From Muribaculaceae bacterium (GTDB taxonomy: Bacteria; Bacteroidota; Bacteroidia; Bacteroidales; Muribaculaceae): DNA of 64,000 nucleotides. The stretch covers positions 1 through 64,000 of the forward strand of contig WGUO01000016.1 in NCBI GenBank assembly GCA_014867205.1, read 5' to 3'. A program made the translations under genes and the position numbers. Below the pieces are notes generated by a model. It ran no database searches. It worked only from the letters and a program-made list of their open reading frames with translations, and was not told the origin of the DNA. This document shows, piece after piece, positions 53,254 through 61,605 of this stretch (position 1 is the stretch's first letter; every line of letters starts with the position of its first letter).

Positions 53254-53288
53254 GCGGGAGACGGGGGTCTTTCGATCCTCGCTCCCGC
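53254..53288 (-). terminator. Leftward terminator just upstream of ruvB
   Basis: GCGGGAG (53254-53260) and CTCCCGC (53282-53288) form a 7-bp GC-rich stem; on the minus strand it is followed by TTTTGCTTTT. It would stop transcripts of the 140-residue gene at 53.4-53.9 kb. Its U-run overlaps the -33 element of the ruvB promoter. Confidence 0.7.
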
Positions 53289-53335
53289 AACATCAAGGTT
53301 ACGAAAAGGTGATGTTCCTTTTGTACGTGTTTGCG

Positions 53336-53353
53336 TTCCGCCCGCGGGCGGAA
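53336..53353. other. 18-bp GC-rich perfect palindrome
   Basis: TTCCGCCCGCGGGCGGAA is a perfect palindrome in the spacer downstream of the 140-residue gene. There is no U-run on either side, so it may be part of a compound termination region with the hairpin at 53254-53288, or a protein-binding site. Confidence 0.5.
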
Positions 53354-53435
53354 TCCTTGCATTTTCTTTACCTTAATAACCTGTATATGTCAAAATAGTT
53401 TTGCATCTTCCGGTTTTTAACACTCGGGCGTGGTG

Positions 53436-53858
53436 TCACTTCTCGTTGACTGCCTCGAAATAGCAGTCGGCGATTGCCACCCACTCCTCGAGGGTGCCCT
53501 GTGTGGTGTAGCCTTTCTCCTCCGTGGGCTTTCCGATACGCTCTTCGGCCTTCAAGGGGGAGAGGGTGACAACCACCGGGGGCACGTCGACTCCCACGCG
53601 GTAGAACTCGTCGGTGCTGATGCCTGCCTTGTCCTCCTCGATTGCATAAATCTCGTCTTTATAGAGATATAGCCCTGTGACGCGCACTGTGCGTGTAGAG
53701 CCATCCTTCGGGTCGGTGACCACAATCTCTGGTATGTAGTGGAAGCCGGCGTCTGCGACGTTCCATATTATGGCTCCGATCTCGCGGGCCTTCATATCCT
53801 CGGCCATCTGTGATTTGGCCTTCAGCAGAAGTTGGTTGTTTTCGTTTGCGTGTGTCAT
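53436..53858 (-). CDS. Protein of unknown function (140 residues)
   Basis: Soluble, acidic, no signal peptide or membrane helix. A central beta-rich part reads VTDPKDGSTRTVRVTGLYLY and EIYAIEEDKAGIS. I do not recognise the family. Codon use and GC look like the neighbouring core genes. It lies alone between the phosphatase and ruvB genes, followed by terminator-like hairpins. Confidence 0.75.
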   Translation of the reverse strand: MTHANENNQLLLKAKSQMAEDMKAREIGAIIWNVADAGFHYIPEIVVTDPKDGSTRTVRVTGLYLYKDEIYAIEEDKAGISTDEFYRVGVDVPPVVVTLSPLKAEERIGKPTEEKGYTTQGTLEEWVAIADCYFEAVNEK

Positions 53859-53922
53859 AGTATATGTGATTTATAAGTTGATTATTCGGGTTTTGGATTT
53901 ACATCATGTCATCCGCTCCTGA

Positions 53923-55191
53923 TTATTCTCCTGAATATGCCGCTGCAAGTGTGAGCCAGTGGTCGCGCAGTTCTGTCCAGGGCAGCGTCTCCGGCCTTCC
54001 CTCGATGGGGCGGAGCGTGCGACCGTTCAACTGCACAGTGGCATATGCTGTTCCCGACGGCGCCGTGGAGATGAGTATCAGCATATTTGCCCCGAGCGGC
54101 GTTATCTTCTGAATCTTCCATTCATTCCCGAGACTGTCATAATCGGTCGGCATCGCGTAGCAGCCGGGGATCTGCATCAGCGAGAGGAGGGGCAGAAGTG
54201 TCTCGGCGTGTCCGAAGTAGCCGTTTAATGCCGGGCTTCCCTCGGCAATCGCCCGGTCGGTGTTCTCGATGACCTCGAGAAGAAGAGGGGTTGACGCACG
54301 GGCGGCCAGCGATGATAGAGGTGTGGGGTTGTTGCGCAGATAGTGCTGCAGGTTCGAGGCCTGCCAGCAGGCGCGGTACTCGGCCTCGCTCATCCACTGC
54401 GTGGTGGGGGCGGGAAGTCCCGCTGCGCGGTTACCTTTCAGCACCTCGTACATGTCGAGGGTAAGCGACCGCAGCTCGCGTTCCGAGAGAACGGGCTTAT
54501 TGAAAAGCCTGCGGGCGGGTTCTCCCGACACGTGCCGCTTGACAAACCGGTCATAGACCTCTTTCCAGTCACCTGTCTTTCGGTATGCTGCATAGGCCGT
54601 GTCGGCCGTGAAGCAGCACACCAATGGTGAGAACTGATGCCCCTCGTCGGTCGATACGGTGATATGGTCGTTAAGTCTCACGAGTTCGGCGGTGAACTGG
54701 TACATGGTCATCACCACGCGGGGCACATATGAGGATATGGCCTTTACCCTGGCATTCTGACGGCTGAGTTCCGGCAGCTCGGAGTGCATTCTGCGGCCCA
54801 GTTCTCTCTCTTCGGCCACGCCCGTGGGCGACAGGTCGCCCCAGTGGCCGGTGTTGGCCTTCTCTACCTCCTCCATGAGGCTTAGAAAGGCTGCCCCATG
54901 GCTGCTCAGCGTGCCGTTGCGACGCCCATTGCGGAGTGTGGTCAGCACATGCTCCATCTTCTTGGGACCCGACAGATAGCGTGCGCCGTGTCGCGCCACG
55001 TATGCCGCGTACACGGGGCGCAACGAGTCGGGCAAATCCGGCTCCGGCCCGCACTCCGCGAAGTCGTAGGGCATCATCGACCCGTCAAGCTCCGCCGGCA
55101 GCGGCGTGTATTGCTCCCCGGCAATAGCGGTCAGCATTGTCGACAGGCAGAGTGTCAGGGCGACGAGGCGCAGCGCGAGTTTCTGTTTCAT
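53923..55191 (-). CDS. Secreted histidine-type acid phosphatase (MINPP/phytase-like)
   Basis: 422 residues from the ATG at 55191, which opens a signal peptide (MKQKLALRLVALTLCLSTML); the frame is open 12 codons further but that part would put residues before the signal. Catalytic motif RHGAR at 67-71 (nucleophile His68) and the proton donor HAE at 328-330. The HAE motif, in place of HD, is the mark of multiple inositol polyphosphate phosphatases, known in Bacteroides thetaiotaomicron to degrade phytate. Likely periplasmic or carried in vesicles; substrate is inference. Confidence 0.88.
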   Translation of the reverse strand: MKQKLALRLVALTLCLSTMLTAIAGEQYTPLPAELDGSMMPYDFAECGPEPDLPDSLRPVYAAYVARHGARYLSGPKKMEHVLTTLRNGRRNGTLSSHGAAFLSLMEEVEKANTGHWGDLSPTGVAEERELGRRMHSELPELSRQNARVKAISSYVPRVVMTMYQFTAELVRLNDHITVSTDEGHQFSPLVCCFTADTAYAAYRKTGDWKEVYDRFVKRHVSGEPARRLFNKPVLSERELRSLTLDMYEVLKGNRAAGLPAPTTQWMSEAEYRACWQASNLQHYLRNNPTPLSSLAARASTPLLLEVIENTDRAIAEGSPALNGYFGHAETLLPLLSLMQIPGCYAMPTDYDSLGNEWKIQKITPLGANMLILISTAPSGTAYATVQLNGRTLRPIEGRPETLPWTELRDHWLTLAAAYSGE

Positions 55192-55219
55192 TGGGGATCG
55201 GGTTGTAGAGATATAGTTA

Positions 55220-55252
55220 AAGTGCATGGCGACACGGGGTCGTCATGCACTT
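55220..55252 (-). terminator. Hairpin upstream of the phosphatase gene
   Basis: A 14-bp stem, 55220-55233 with 55239-55252 (one mismatch/wobble, 5-base loop). It lies between the lipoprotein stop at 55312 and the phosphatase start at 55191. On the minus strand it is followed by TAACTATA, a poor U-run, so it may be a weak terminator or attenuator. Confidence 0.5.
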
Positions 55253-55311
55253 GTTCAACACTTGCGGGGGTTAAAAAGTTTCGTCCGGCCGCAGTTAATG
55301 GAGAGTCTGTA

Positions 55312-55725
55312 TCAATAGCGCGTACAGGTAATGGTCGCGATGGGCGAGCGTAGCACCATGTGCTTATGGTTGAGTAACTCGACGTCGAGGGTCACGACAT
55401 CGGTGTCGGGGCTGTTGTAGGCGAACCCGTACCCGGCCATCTTATCGTCAGAAGGCCTGTAGGGGAACTCCACGCTGAACCGCTCGTCGCCCTTGTGGTA
55501 GTGGAGAATTCCGGTAATCTCGGGGCTCGGGTGGCCGAGCTGCATCAGCTCGAGGTTGACGCATATGAATTTGTCGAGAGGGTCTACATTCTCGCCGGTG
55601 GCAGTCACTGTGATTTCGTCAATGCGCCACATGCCGTCGATAAGGCCGTTGTGCGACGCGCGGCGGCACGAGCCTGCCGTTATCGCGATTATCGCTATCA
55701 GTATGAGGGGAAATATCTTTTTCAT
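55312..55725 (-). CDS. Small lipoprotein, lipocalin-like
   Basis: 137 residues. Signal peptide with lipobox AGSC (Cys20), then a beta-rich domain starting IDGMWRIDEITVTATGE and finishing with a strand MVLRSPIATITCTRY. The opening DGxW resembles lipocalin-like domains of small Bacteroidota lipoproteins. It follows the Wzi gene by 33 bp and is probably co-transcribed with it; a role at the outer membrane is likely but not specified by any motif. Confidence 0.8.
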   Translation of the reverse strand: MKKIFPLILIAIIAITAGSCRRASHNGLIDGMWRIDEITVTATGENVDPLDKFICVNLELMQLGHPSPEITGILHYHKGDERFSVEFPYRPSDDKMAGYGFAYNSPDTDVVTLDVELLNHKHMVLRSPIATITCTRY

Positions 55726-55758
55726 GTCTCTGTTTCTTGTTTGGTGATTGAGTGACGC

Positions 55759-57243
55759 TTACTTGAACCAGCCGGTTTTGGATATAGAGATCTGTGCGCC
55801 GAACGAATTGCCCAGCAGCGAGCCTCGGTCGAAGGCGAGTCCTACGGTAGCCTCCCAGCCCTTGAGGCAGCCGGGGTGGTACTTGACCTCGGCAAGTCCG
55901 CTGAAGTTCTGGCGCGGGCTGCGGTATGGCTCGTTGAGCGAGCCCCAGCTGCGGGTGTATGACCCGAGCAGCCGGTATGATACCTGTGCCGACGGCTCGC
56001 CCTTGATGCCGAAGTGGTGTGCCACGAGCCGGTTCGACTGTGGCTGCAGGTAGTGGTTGCCGTTGTATATCTCGGAGGTGTAGAGAGGGTTGCCGATGGT
56101 CTGGCCCCAGTTCTGCCATCCGTTGTAGATGTAATGTGAGTAGTAGTTGTCGCGGCCCGAGATCTGGTAGTCGATTTTGTCGGTGTGGTCCCAGTATACG
56201 GCTCCCGCCTGGTCGCGCGAGTACAGGAACTCATACAGCACGTCCGACACTACAGGGTTCTTCGGCAGACGTCCCTGCACACCGTAGAGGCCATCCTTCC
56301 AGGGATAGTCGAAGAAGAGCATCGAGTGGTCCTCGAAATAATGCTGGTAATAGATTCTGGCCATCCAGCCCGAGGGGTCTTCCCATTTGAGCGAGAAACT
56401 CCAGTTGCCGAGGTAATTGCCCTCGACGTTTAGTTGCTCGCCGGCTATAGTGTCATCGCCGCCACCCATCGGTATCAGTGCCTTCAGCCATGCCTTGGCG
56501 TATGTCGGGTGCTTGTCCCAGTGTCCGCCACCCTTGCCGTCGGGATACCAGGTCTTGCCGCCGAACTCGGAGTCCATTACAAGGCCGAGCTCACCCTCGA
56601 GCGGGAACTTCCTGGCGTTTCCGCCGCGGAAGTATATCGCGCGTGAGCAGTAGAGGGTGTTGAGCGTGTAGCGGGTGTCCTTGTCCACCCAGCGCTTGAT
56701 CCACCAGTTGTCGTCAAAAAATCCGTAGGCGATGTAGCCCTTTATGGCGAACATTTCCTTGCAGCCCCACACGTCGGCATAGTCGAAGATGCCGATTCGC
56801 ACCTGGGGTATCGGGCGCGCGTTCCACCCCTGCGTCAGCGAGCCGGATGAGAGCTCCTGGTCGAGAAAGCCGTCGCTCATCTCTTTGGCGCCGATCATGG
56901 CGTCGAGGCAGCGGTATTTGACCTCGGCGTAGAGCTGCTGGGGCATGAAGGTCGACTGGAACCGGTGGGCGACGCCCATGTCGATGCCGGCGCCCCACGA
57001 GAACCGTTTAGTCTCGTCCATGTCCTTGAACGCCGAGAGGCGCAGCCACAGGTTGTTGCGCCTGATCGACGAGAAACCGTAGCGGTTGGCGTTAAGCCAT
57101 AGGGGGGTGTGTTTCCCGGCCGAGAGGGTGGTGCCGACCTCGGCGCGGTATCTGATCGAGTCATTCCATTCGGCCCGTGTCTCCGGGGCCGGGAAAAGCG
57201 CCGCCACACCGAGCAGACCGGCCATGAGATTCTTTATTTTCAT
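55759..57243 (-). CDS. Capsule assembly protein of the Wzi family
   Basis: 494 residues with an N-terminal signal peptide (cleavage near residue 24, before EWNDSIRYRAEVG) and many alternating aromatic beta strands, as expected for an 18-strand outer-membrane barrel. Wzi of E. coli helps attach group 1 capsule to the outer membrane. The C-terminus ends in FK after an amphipathic strand (GAQISISKTGWFK), typical for BAM-inserted barrels. No capsule export genes are adjacent. Confidence 0.88.
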   Translation of the reverse strand: MKIKNLMAGLLGVAALFPAPETRAEWNDSIRYRAEVGTTLSAGKHTPLWLNANRYGFSSIRRNNLWLRLSAFKDMDETKRFSWGAGIDMGVAHRFQSTFMPQQLYAEVKYRCLDAMIGAKEMSDGFLDQELSSGSLTQGWNARPIPQVRIGIFDYADVWGCKEMFAIKGYIAYGFFDDNWWIKRWVDKDTRYTLNTLYCSRAIYFRGGNARKFPLEGELGLVMDSEFGGKTWYPDGKGGGHWDKHPTYAKAWLKALIPMGGGDDTIAGEQLNVEGNYLGNWSFSLKWEDPSGWMARIYYQHYFEDHSMLFFDYPWKDGLYGVQGRLPKNPVVSDVLYEFLYSRDQAGAVYWDHTDKIDYQISGRDNYYSHYIYNGWQNWGQTIGNPLYTSEIYNGNHYLQPQSNRLVAHHFGIKGEPSAQVSYRLLGSYTRSWGSLNEPYRSPRQNFSGLAEVKYHPGCLKGWEATVGLAFDRGSLLGNSFGAQISISKTGWFK

Positions 57244-57277
57244 AAAACTTTGTGAAAATTCGTGAATAAATTGCTGA

Positions 57278-57285
57278 CAAAATTA
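57278..57285 (-). promoter_or_regulatory. -7 box upstream of the Wzi gene
   Basis: On the minus strand TAATTTTG (57285-57278) is a perfect -7 element, 34 bp before the Wzi start; the -33 element is poor. It is back to back with the tRNA-Glu promoter. Confidence 0.5.
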
Positions 57286-57333
57286 CTAATAAAACGTCAG
57301 AAACCCATAAATTCCTATAAAAAATGGAAATGA

Positions 57334-57365
57334 TTTGGTGAAAAAGAAAAAAATTACTACTTTTG
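57334..57365 (+). promoter_or_regulatory. Promoter of the tRNA-Glu-rpsT unit
   Basis: TTTG (57334-57337), 20 bp, TACTTTTG (57358-57365), both perfect. The transcript would start near 57370 and run through tRNA-Glu, rpsT and the second tRNA-Glu. Confidence 0.85.
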
Positions 57366-57405
57366 CACTCGCAAAATGCGCTCCGAGGCGTAGTTGCGTT
57401 TATGT

Positions 57406-57480
57406 GGCCCATTCGTCTATCGGTTAGGACGAGAGATTTTCATTCTCTAAAGAGCAGTTCGACTCTGCTATGGGCTACCA
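57406..57480 (+). tRNA. tRNA-Glu (anticodon TTC), CCA encoded
   Basis: Cloverleaf: acceptor GGCCCAT/ATGGGCT (G-U at 1-72), anticodon stem AGAGA/TCTCT with loop TTTTCAT giving anticodon TTC, T arm AGCAG-TTCGACT-CTGCT. CCA is encoded at 57478-57480. The first gene of the unit containing rpsT. Confidence 0.95.
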
Positions 57481-57514
57481 ATAATTATTTATCGACAAAA
57501 AGAAATTTTTAAAG

Positions 57515-57769
57515 ATGGCAAATCATAAATCGTCATTAAAAAGAATTCGCCAGGCGGAGAAGAGAAAGATTGAGAACCGTTACTGGGCAAAGACAGCAAG
57601 AAACGCAGTGCGCCGCGTGCGCAAGATGACCGACAAGGCTGAGGCAGAGGCTGCTTACAACAAGATCAGCGCGCTTCTGCAGCGTCTTGGCCGCAAGAAC
57701 ATCATCTCGAAGAACAAGGCAGCCAACCTCTGCAGCGGTCTGGCAAAGCATGTAAATAAACTCGGATAA
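57515..57769 (+). CDS. rpsT: 30S ribosomal protein S20
   Basis: 84 residues, basic and all-helical: MANHKSSLKRIRQAEKRKIE at the N-terminus and NKAANLCSGLAKHVNKLG at the C-terminus. Binds 16S rRNA early in assembly of the small subunit. Encoded between two identical tRNA-Glu genes, presumably cut out of one primary transcript by tRNA processing. Confidence 0.97.
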   Translation: MANHKSSLKRIRQAEKRKIENRYWAKTARNAVRRVRKMTDKAEAEAAYNKISALLQRLGRKNIISKNKAANLCSGLAKHVNKLG

Positions 57770-57776
57770 GACACCT

Positions 57777-57817
57777 GCCGCATGATTCTGACGCCCCCGG
57801 CGTCGCGAATCGGCGGC
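57777..57817 (+). other. Strong hairpin between rpsT and the second tRNA-Glu
   Basis: Three stacked stems: GCCGC/GCGGC, GATTC/GAATC and GACGCC/GGCGTC around a CCC loop, 16 bp with small bulges (57777-57817). No U-run follows, and the tRNA begins 12 bases later, so it more likely stabilises the rpsT mRNA end or guides processing than terminates transcription. Confidence 0.65.
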
Positions 57818-57828
57818 ATGTGAGTGTT

Positions 57829-57900
57829 GGCCCATTCGTCTATCGGTTAGGACGAGAGATTTTCATTCTCTAAAGAGCAGTTCGACTCTGCTATGGGCTA
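57829..57900 (+). tRNA. tRNA-Glu (anticodon TTC), second copy, CCA not encoded
   Basis: The 72-base body is identical to the copy at 57406. It is followed by CTC in place of CCA, so the end must be added by the CCA enzyme. Identity implies recent duplication or gene conversion. Confidence 0.93.
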
Positions 57901-57924
57901 CTCCCCAAATCCATCCTATCCCGG

Positions 57925-57952
57925 AGGCCGGTATCCATCATGGTGCCGGCCT
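57925..57952 (+). terminator. Terminator of the tRNA-Glu-rpsT unit
   Basis: An 11-bp stem (57925-57935 with 57942-57952) whose two G-U pairs form only in plus-strand RNA, followed by TCAATCTGTCT. This points to termination of the rightward transcript, not of the leftward glycosyltransferase operon. Confidence 0.55.
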
Positions 57953-57979
57953 TCAATCTGTCTATACCAACATTGGAAT

Positions 57980-59233
57980 TCAGAGGTTGGAGATTAGGCG
58001 GCCGGTTTGGGCGGCTTGTTCGTTGGCGTCGAATTCGGACTGCCAGCGGGTACGGGCGGCTTGGCCCATCCGGGTTCGGAGGGAGGTGTCGAAGATCCTG
58101 TCTCCGATAAGGTCGGCACATGCCCGGGGGGTGATGTCCTTGCTGAATATTATGGCGCAGTCGGGTGTGACAAGTTCGGTGATTTCCCCCACGTCATTTG
58201 TAATCACCGGAATGCCGTATGACATTGCCTCGCACATGCTGATGGGTATCCCCTCGGTCTTGCTCATCATTATGTACCAGTCGGGGGCGTTGTCGGCATA
58301 GCGGCGCTGTATATCCTCGTTGGCCAGCGCGCCGGTGAAGTCAATCCGCATATTCGGGCGCTTACATTCAGTAGCCTTTTCTCTAAGCGACTCAAGGCAT
58401 TCGCCGTCACCTATCACTGTATAGGTTATCTGTCGGTCCGGATTAGCATCCGCCACAAGACCTAACACGTCGATTATCCGGTCTATCCGCTTCACGGGGT
58501 CGAGCCGTGCCACAGTGACCAACTCGACCCGCTCAGGCGTGGCTGCGTGCTTTCCCGGCGTATAGAGTCTTGGCGAGCCGAGATGCGCCACATGAAACTT
58601 ATCCTTATGCCGGGGGAAACGGTCAGCAAGATACTCGCGGCCACGCGACGATATGCACAGCACGGCGTCTATGGAATCAAGCAGCCTCTCCCTGACGCGT
58701 CTGGAACGAAAAAGCATCCGGTCGTCGTAGATGTCGGATGTATGCCCTCTCACCACAACACAGTATCCCTCCTGCTCGCCAAGATAGGCTGTCGCCGCCC
58801 CCGAGTTGTGGAACCACAGGCTGTAGAGCGTCGTGTAGTCGGGGTGCATATTGTTCCGGCGTGCTACCTTACGGATCACACGGGCTGTTGTGACCGTGCT
58901 GATTGCCTGATAGAGCCCCTTGACCCATTGACGCAAGCCGCTGGCCTCTCCGAGCATCATCCGTAGCGATCTCAGTACAAACGGATGGAAGATGTATATT
59001 AGTTTCAGCAGACGCGAATGTTGCATCCGGTCCTCGACAAGCGACCAGTCAGCAGTAATACCGTCAGGAAGCATGTCCGCATAGCCCTTGGCGCGGCCCG
59101 CGTCGTCGAGCGGCAGGATGACAATTCGGTCGAAAAATCGCGATAGGGCATGCAGTTCCGGGTCGGCGAAAGCCTTTTCCGAGTAAAGGTCGCCGGGATA
59201 GAAGTTTGTGCAGTAGATCAGACTCTTCTTCAT
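57980..59233 (-). CDS. GT4-family glycosyltransferase
   Basis: 417 residues from the ATG at 59233 (another ATG three codons upstream is possible). GT-B fold: N-terminal domain ending near 190, then VELVTVARLDPVKRIDRII and the nucleotide-sugar motif SKTEGIPISMCEAMSYGIPV (E-x7-E). Transfers a sugar from an NDP-sugar to a growing surface glycan. It follows the GT2 gene by about 20 bp; the two probably act in one pathway, with the acceptor unknown. Confidence 0.9.
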   Translation of the reverse strand: MKKSLIYCTNFYPGDLYSEKAFADPELHALSRFFDRIVILPLDDAGRAKGYADMLPDGITADWSLVEDRMQHSRLLKLIYIFHPFVLRSLRMMLGEASGLRQWVKGLYQAISTVTTARVIRKVARRNNMHPDYTTLYSLWFHNSGAATAYLGEQEGYCVVVRGHTSDIYDDRMLFRSRRVRERLLDSIDAVLCISSRGREYLADRFPRHKDKFHVAHLGSPRLYTPGKHAATPERVELVTVARLDPVKRIDRIIDVLGLVADANPDRQITYTVIGDGECLESLREKATECKRPNMRIDFTGALANEDIQRRYADNAPDWYIMMSKTEGIPISMCEAMSYGIPVITNDVGEITELVTPDCAIIFSKDITPRACADLIGDRIFDTSLRTRMGQAARTRWQSEFDANEQAAQTGRLISNL

Positions 59234-59253
59234 AACAGTCATGAAGGGGCGGC

Positions 59254-60231
59254 TCAGCGGAGCGTTTCCAAAAGTTTACGTGAGATACGCCATAGTGCAG
59301 GCACCCTCATCAGGGTCATGTAAAGACGGCATTTGCCGGATTGAGGAAGTCTATGCTCCCTGATAAGCCTGCGTAGCCTGTCGCGGCGGCTCCCGTCGCC
59401 TGTCCGCAATGCCATGGCGGCGAGATGGGCGGTGACGCCGGCGTATGAGTCATGCATGTCTGCGTCGGAGACGCCGAAATGTCGCTGCAAGACAAGCGAC
59501 TGGCTCACCGCGCCGTAGGAGTAGTCGAAACGCCGCTGCGCCGACCTTGGGTGAGATATAGAGTCATGGTCGACCGAGTAATGCAGTGTCACCTCAGGGA
59601 GGATCACGACCTTGCCTTGCGACGCCATCCCCAGCAGGATCTGCTGGTCCTCGCAGGTATAGTCGGGATTGATGAATATGTCGGGATCGCGGTCTATGAG
59701 CCGTTGCAGCAGATCCTTGCGGTAGAGGGCTGTGCAGAGATGAATCGTCTCGGAATGGTTCAGGATGGGGGCAGTGAGTTCCCCGGAGCTGAATGTCCTT
59801 GTTCCATTTGGCTCCGGCACGCCCTCATGCCGGCTCAGCCGGCCGGTGCCCTCGTCGCGGCAGAGCCAGTCGGTGGCCACAAGAGATACATCGGCATCAT
59901 TTTCGAGGACCTCGAGCTGACGCTGCAGCTTGTGCTCGTCGACCCAGAAGTCATCGCCGGCGCAGTCGGCCAGATAACGGCCTCGGCTGCGCGCTATGCA
60001 GTCGAAATAATTGCGCACCACGCCGAGATTCCGCTCGCGCCGTACATACCGGATTCTGTCGGGATATCGTGCGGCATAGTCGCGGCATACGGCCTCGGTG
60101 CCGTCGGTCGAGCAGTCGTCGCCCACCACGATCTCAAATTCCGCGTCTGTCTGCTGCCGCAGGATCGAGTCGAGTGTGCGCCCGATTGTGTCCTGCTGGT
60201 TATATGTCACCACTATGACCGAGATATCCAT
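59254..60231 (-). CDS. GT2-family glycosyltransferase
   Basis: 325 residues from the ATG at 60231, giving MDISVIVVTYNQQDTIGRTL, the canonical GT-A start. The frame is open ten codons further, but that part overlaps a terminator hairpin. GDDCSTDGTE and LADCAGDDFWVDEHK are the nucleotide-binding acidic motifs, and HYSVDHDSISH lies in the acceptor half. No membrane helix. Operon with the GT4 gene. No promoter box was found in the short spacer before it, so expression may rely on read-through from the peptidase gene. Confidence 0.9.
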   Translation of the reverse strand: MDISVIVVTYNQQDTIGRTLDSILRQQTDAEFEIVVGDDCSTDGTEAVCRDYAARYPDRIRYVRRERNLGVVRNYFDCIARSRGRYLADCAGDDFWVDEHKLQRQLEVLENDADVSLVATDWLCRDEGTGRLSRHEGVPEPNGTRTFSSGELTAPILNHSETIHLCTALYRKDLLQRLIDRDPDIFINPDYTCEDQQILLGMASQGKVVILPEVTLHYSVDHDSISHPRSAQRRFDYSYGAVSQSLVLQRHFGVSDADMHDSYAGVTAHLAAMALRTGDGSRRDRLRRLIREHRLPQSGKCRLYMTLMRVPALWRISRKLLETLR

Positions 60232-60240
60232 TTTCAATAG

Positions 60241-60285
60241 AAAAGGATGTTGCAGAACCATGCGATGCGCGGGTCCTGCAACACC
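60241..60285 (-). terminator. Terminator of the C1 peptidase gene
   Basis: A 14-bp stem, 60285-60272 with 60259-60246, whose two non-Watson-Crick pairs are G-U in minus-strand RNA but A-C on the other strand, followed on the minus strand by CTTTTCTATT. It is therefore a leftward terminator at the end of the peptidase gene. Confidence 0.8.
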
Positions 60286-60305
60286 CTCAGATATGATGAG
60301 GTGTT

Positions 60306-61532
60306 TTATTTGAATTTCTTCTTTATGTCATCGGGGATGGCGTCGTTGTGAACGCCCACGCCGAGAGTCTTCTCCAGGAAGAAGGGCATCGAGACATAGA
60401 GGAAGCCGTCGTAGAGCTGGTTGGTGTCCCACGAGTTCTTGACCTTGTAGTATTTGTTGCCCTCCTGGTCGGTGGCTGTGCCGACGATAACCATTCCGTG
60501 GTCGTCGGTGGTCTCGAAGTTGTCGAAGGTCTTCTGACGTGACTCCTGGGTGACGGTCTTCTCCTTGACGGGGCCCTTGATGTCAAACTTGGAGTTCTCG
60601 CGGTCCTTGTCGGAGAGCTTGACCCAGCGGCTGAGCTCGGTGTCGGTCATGTCCTTCTTATCCTTGTCCTCGGGCAGCAGGGCGTAACCCTTGGTCCACT
60701 TGAATCCGCCTTCCGATACGTCGGCTGCCCACATCACAGTCCAGCCTTTCTCGAGCGCATAGTCAACGATGCGCTGCATCTCCTCCATCGGCACGTTGCG
60801 GCTCTCGGTCCATGCCCAGTTGTCGGGAATCTCGAGGATGAAATTCTCGTAGTAGGGGTGGTGGGTGTAGCTTGTCACGTTGATGAAGTTCTCCGGCTCG
60901 AGACCCATTTCCTTGGCCCACTGCTGCGGGGTGTAGGTCTTGCCATTGTATGTGAACGTCTCGGGTACCTTGCCGAGATATGCGTCAAGTATGCCGATGA
61001 AGCCCGGGAGCCACGCGTCGGAGAGTTTCTTGTTCTTGGTGCCACGGTTGAGCACGGCGCGGAGGTATGCCTCGAGGGCGTCGGCCATCTCGTAGTGCGA
61101 GTGTTTCTCCTCGCCGTAGTTGAGTCCGCGGTATGCCTCCTCGGGCATCGCGCCGTATTGAGAGGTCATGTTGAGCACGTCGCCCCACGAGCCGCCCTGC
61201 GCGAAATTGATCGCGCCGTTCATGCGCATGAATTTCTTTGCCTTGTCGATGTAGGCGTTACGCACCACATACATCTCCGAGAGGTCGAGCTCGGGGCCTC
61301 CCTTGCGGAGCACATTGTCCTCCAGGGTCGACAGCCCGGAGAAAGCCCAGCATGTTCCTGATTTGTTCTGGTCCTTGACCGAGCCGGTCTTATTGATTTT
61401 CACGTCGGTAAACTTGAAGCCGGTCGAGTCCGGGTTCTCGATCTCCGGATCCGCGGCCGGAGCCTGGTAATAGGTGGCCGATGCCACTGCCGGAATCGCC
61501 GTGATCAAAGCGAGTGTTAGGATCTTTTTCAT
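60306..61532 (-). CDS. Secreted C1-family cysteine peptidase (bleomycin hydrolase/PepC-like)
   Basis: 408 residues with a signal peptide (MKKILTLALITAIPAVASA). Papain-fold catalytic residues: Gln55 and Cys61 in DQNKSGTCWAFSGLSTLED, His345 in DDHGMVIVG and Asn366 in VKNSWDT. The large insert and overall size match aminopeptidase C/bleomycin hydrolase. The cytoplasmic relatives lack a signal peptide, so here it should act on peptides in the periplasm. Own promoter and terminator. Confidence 0.92.
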   Translation of the reverse strand: MKKILTLALITAIPAVASATYYQAPAADPEIENPDSTGFKFTDVKINKTGSVKDQNKSGTCWAFSGLSTLEDNVLRKGGPELDLSEMYVVRNAYIDKAKKFMRMNGAINFAQGGSWGDVLNMTSQYGAMPEEAYRGLNYGEEKHSHYEMADALEAYLRAVLNRGTKNKKLSDAWLPGFIGILDAYLGKVPETFTYNGKTYTPQQWAKEMGLEPENFINVTSYTHHPYYENFILEIPDNWAWTESRNVPMEEMQRIVDYALEKGWTVMWAADVSEGGFKWTKGYALLPEDKDKKDMTDTELSRWVKLSDKDRENSKFDIKGPVKEKTVTQESRQKTFDNFETTDDHGMVIVGTATDQEGNKYYKVKNSWDTNQLYDGFLYVSMPFFLEKTLGVGVHNDAIPDDIKKKFK

Positions 61533-61563
61533 GGTATGCTCTGAAAATTTGTGTTCATGATTG

Positions 61564-61595
61564 CAATATTAATAAAAAAAAAGCAGACTGGCAAA
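61564..61595 (-). promoter_or_regulatory. Promoter of the C1 peptidase gene
   Basis: On the minus strand: TTTG (61595-61592), 20 bp, TAATATTG (61571-61564), one mismatch to the -7 consensus. Leader about 27 bases. Confidence 0.65.
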
Positions 61596-61605
61596 TTGTC
61601 AATAT

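Noticed and set aside
60232..60261. Extended N-terminus of the GT2 glycosyltransferase
   Set aside because: The extra ten codons lie in the terminator hairpin of the peptidase gene, and MDISVIVVTYN is the family start.
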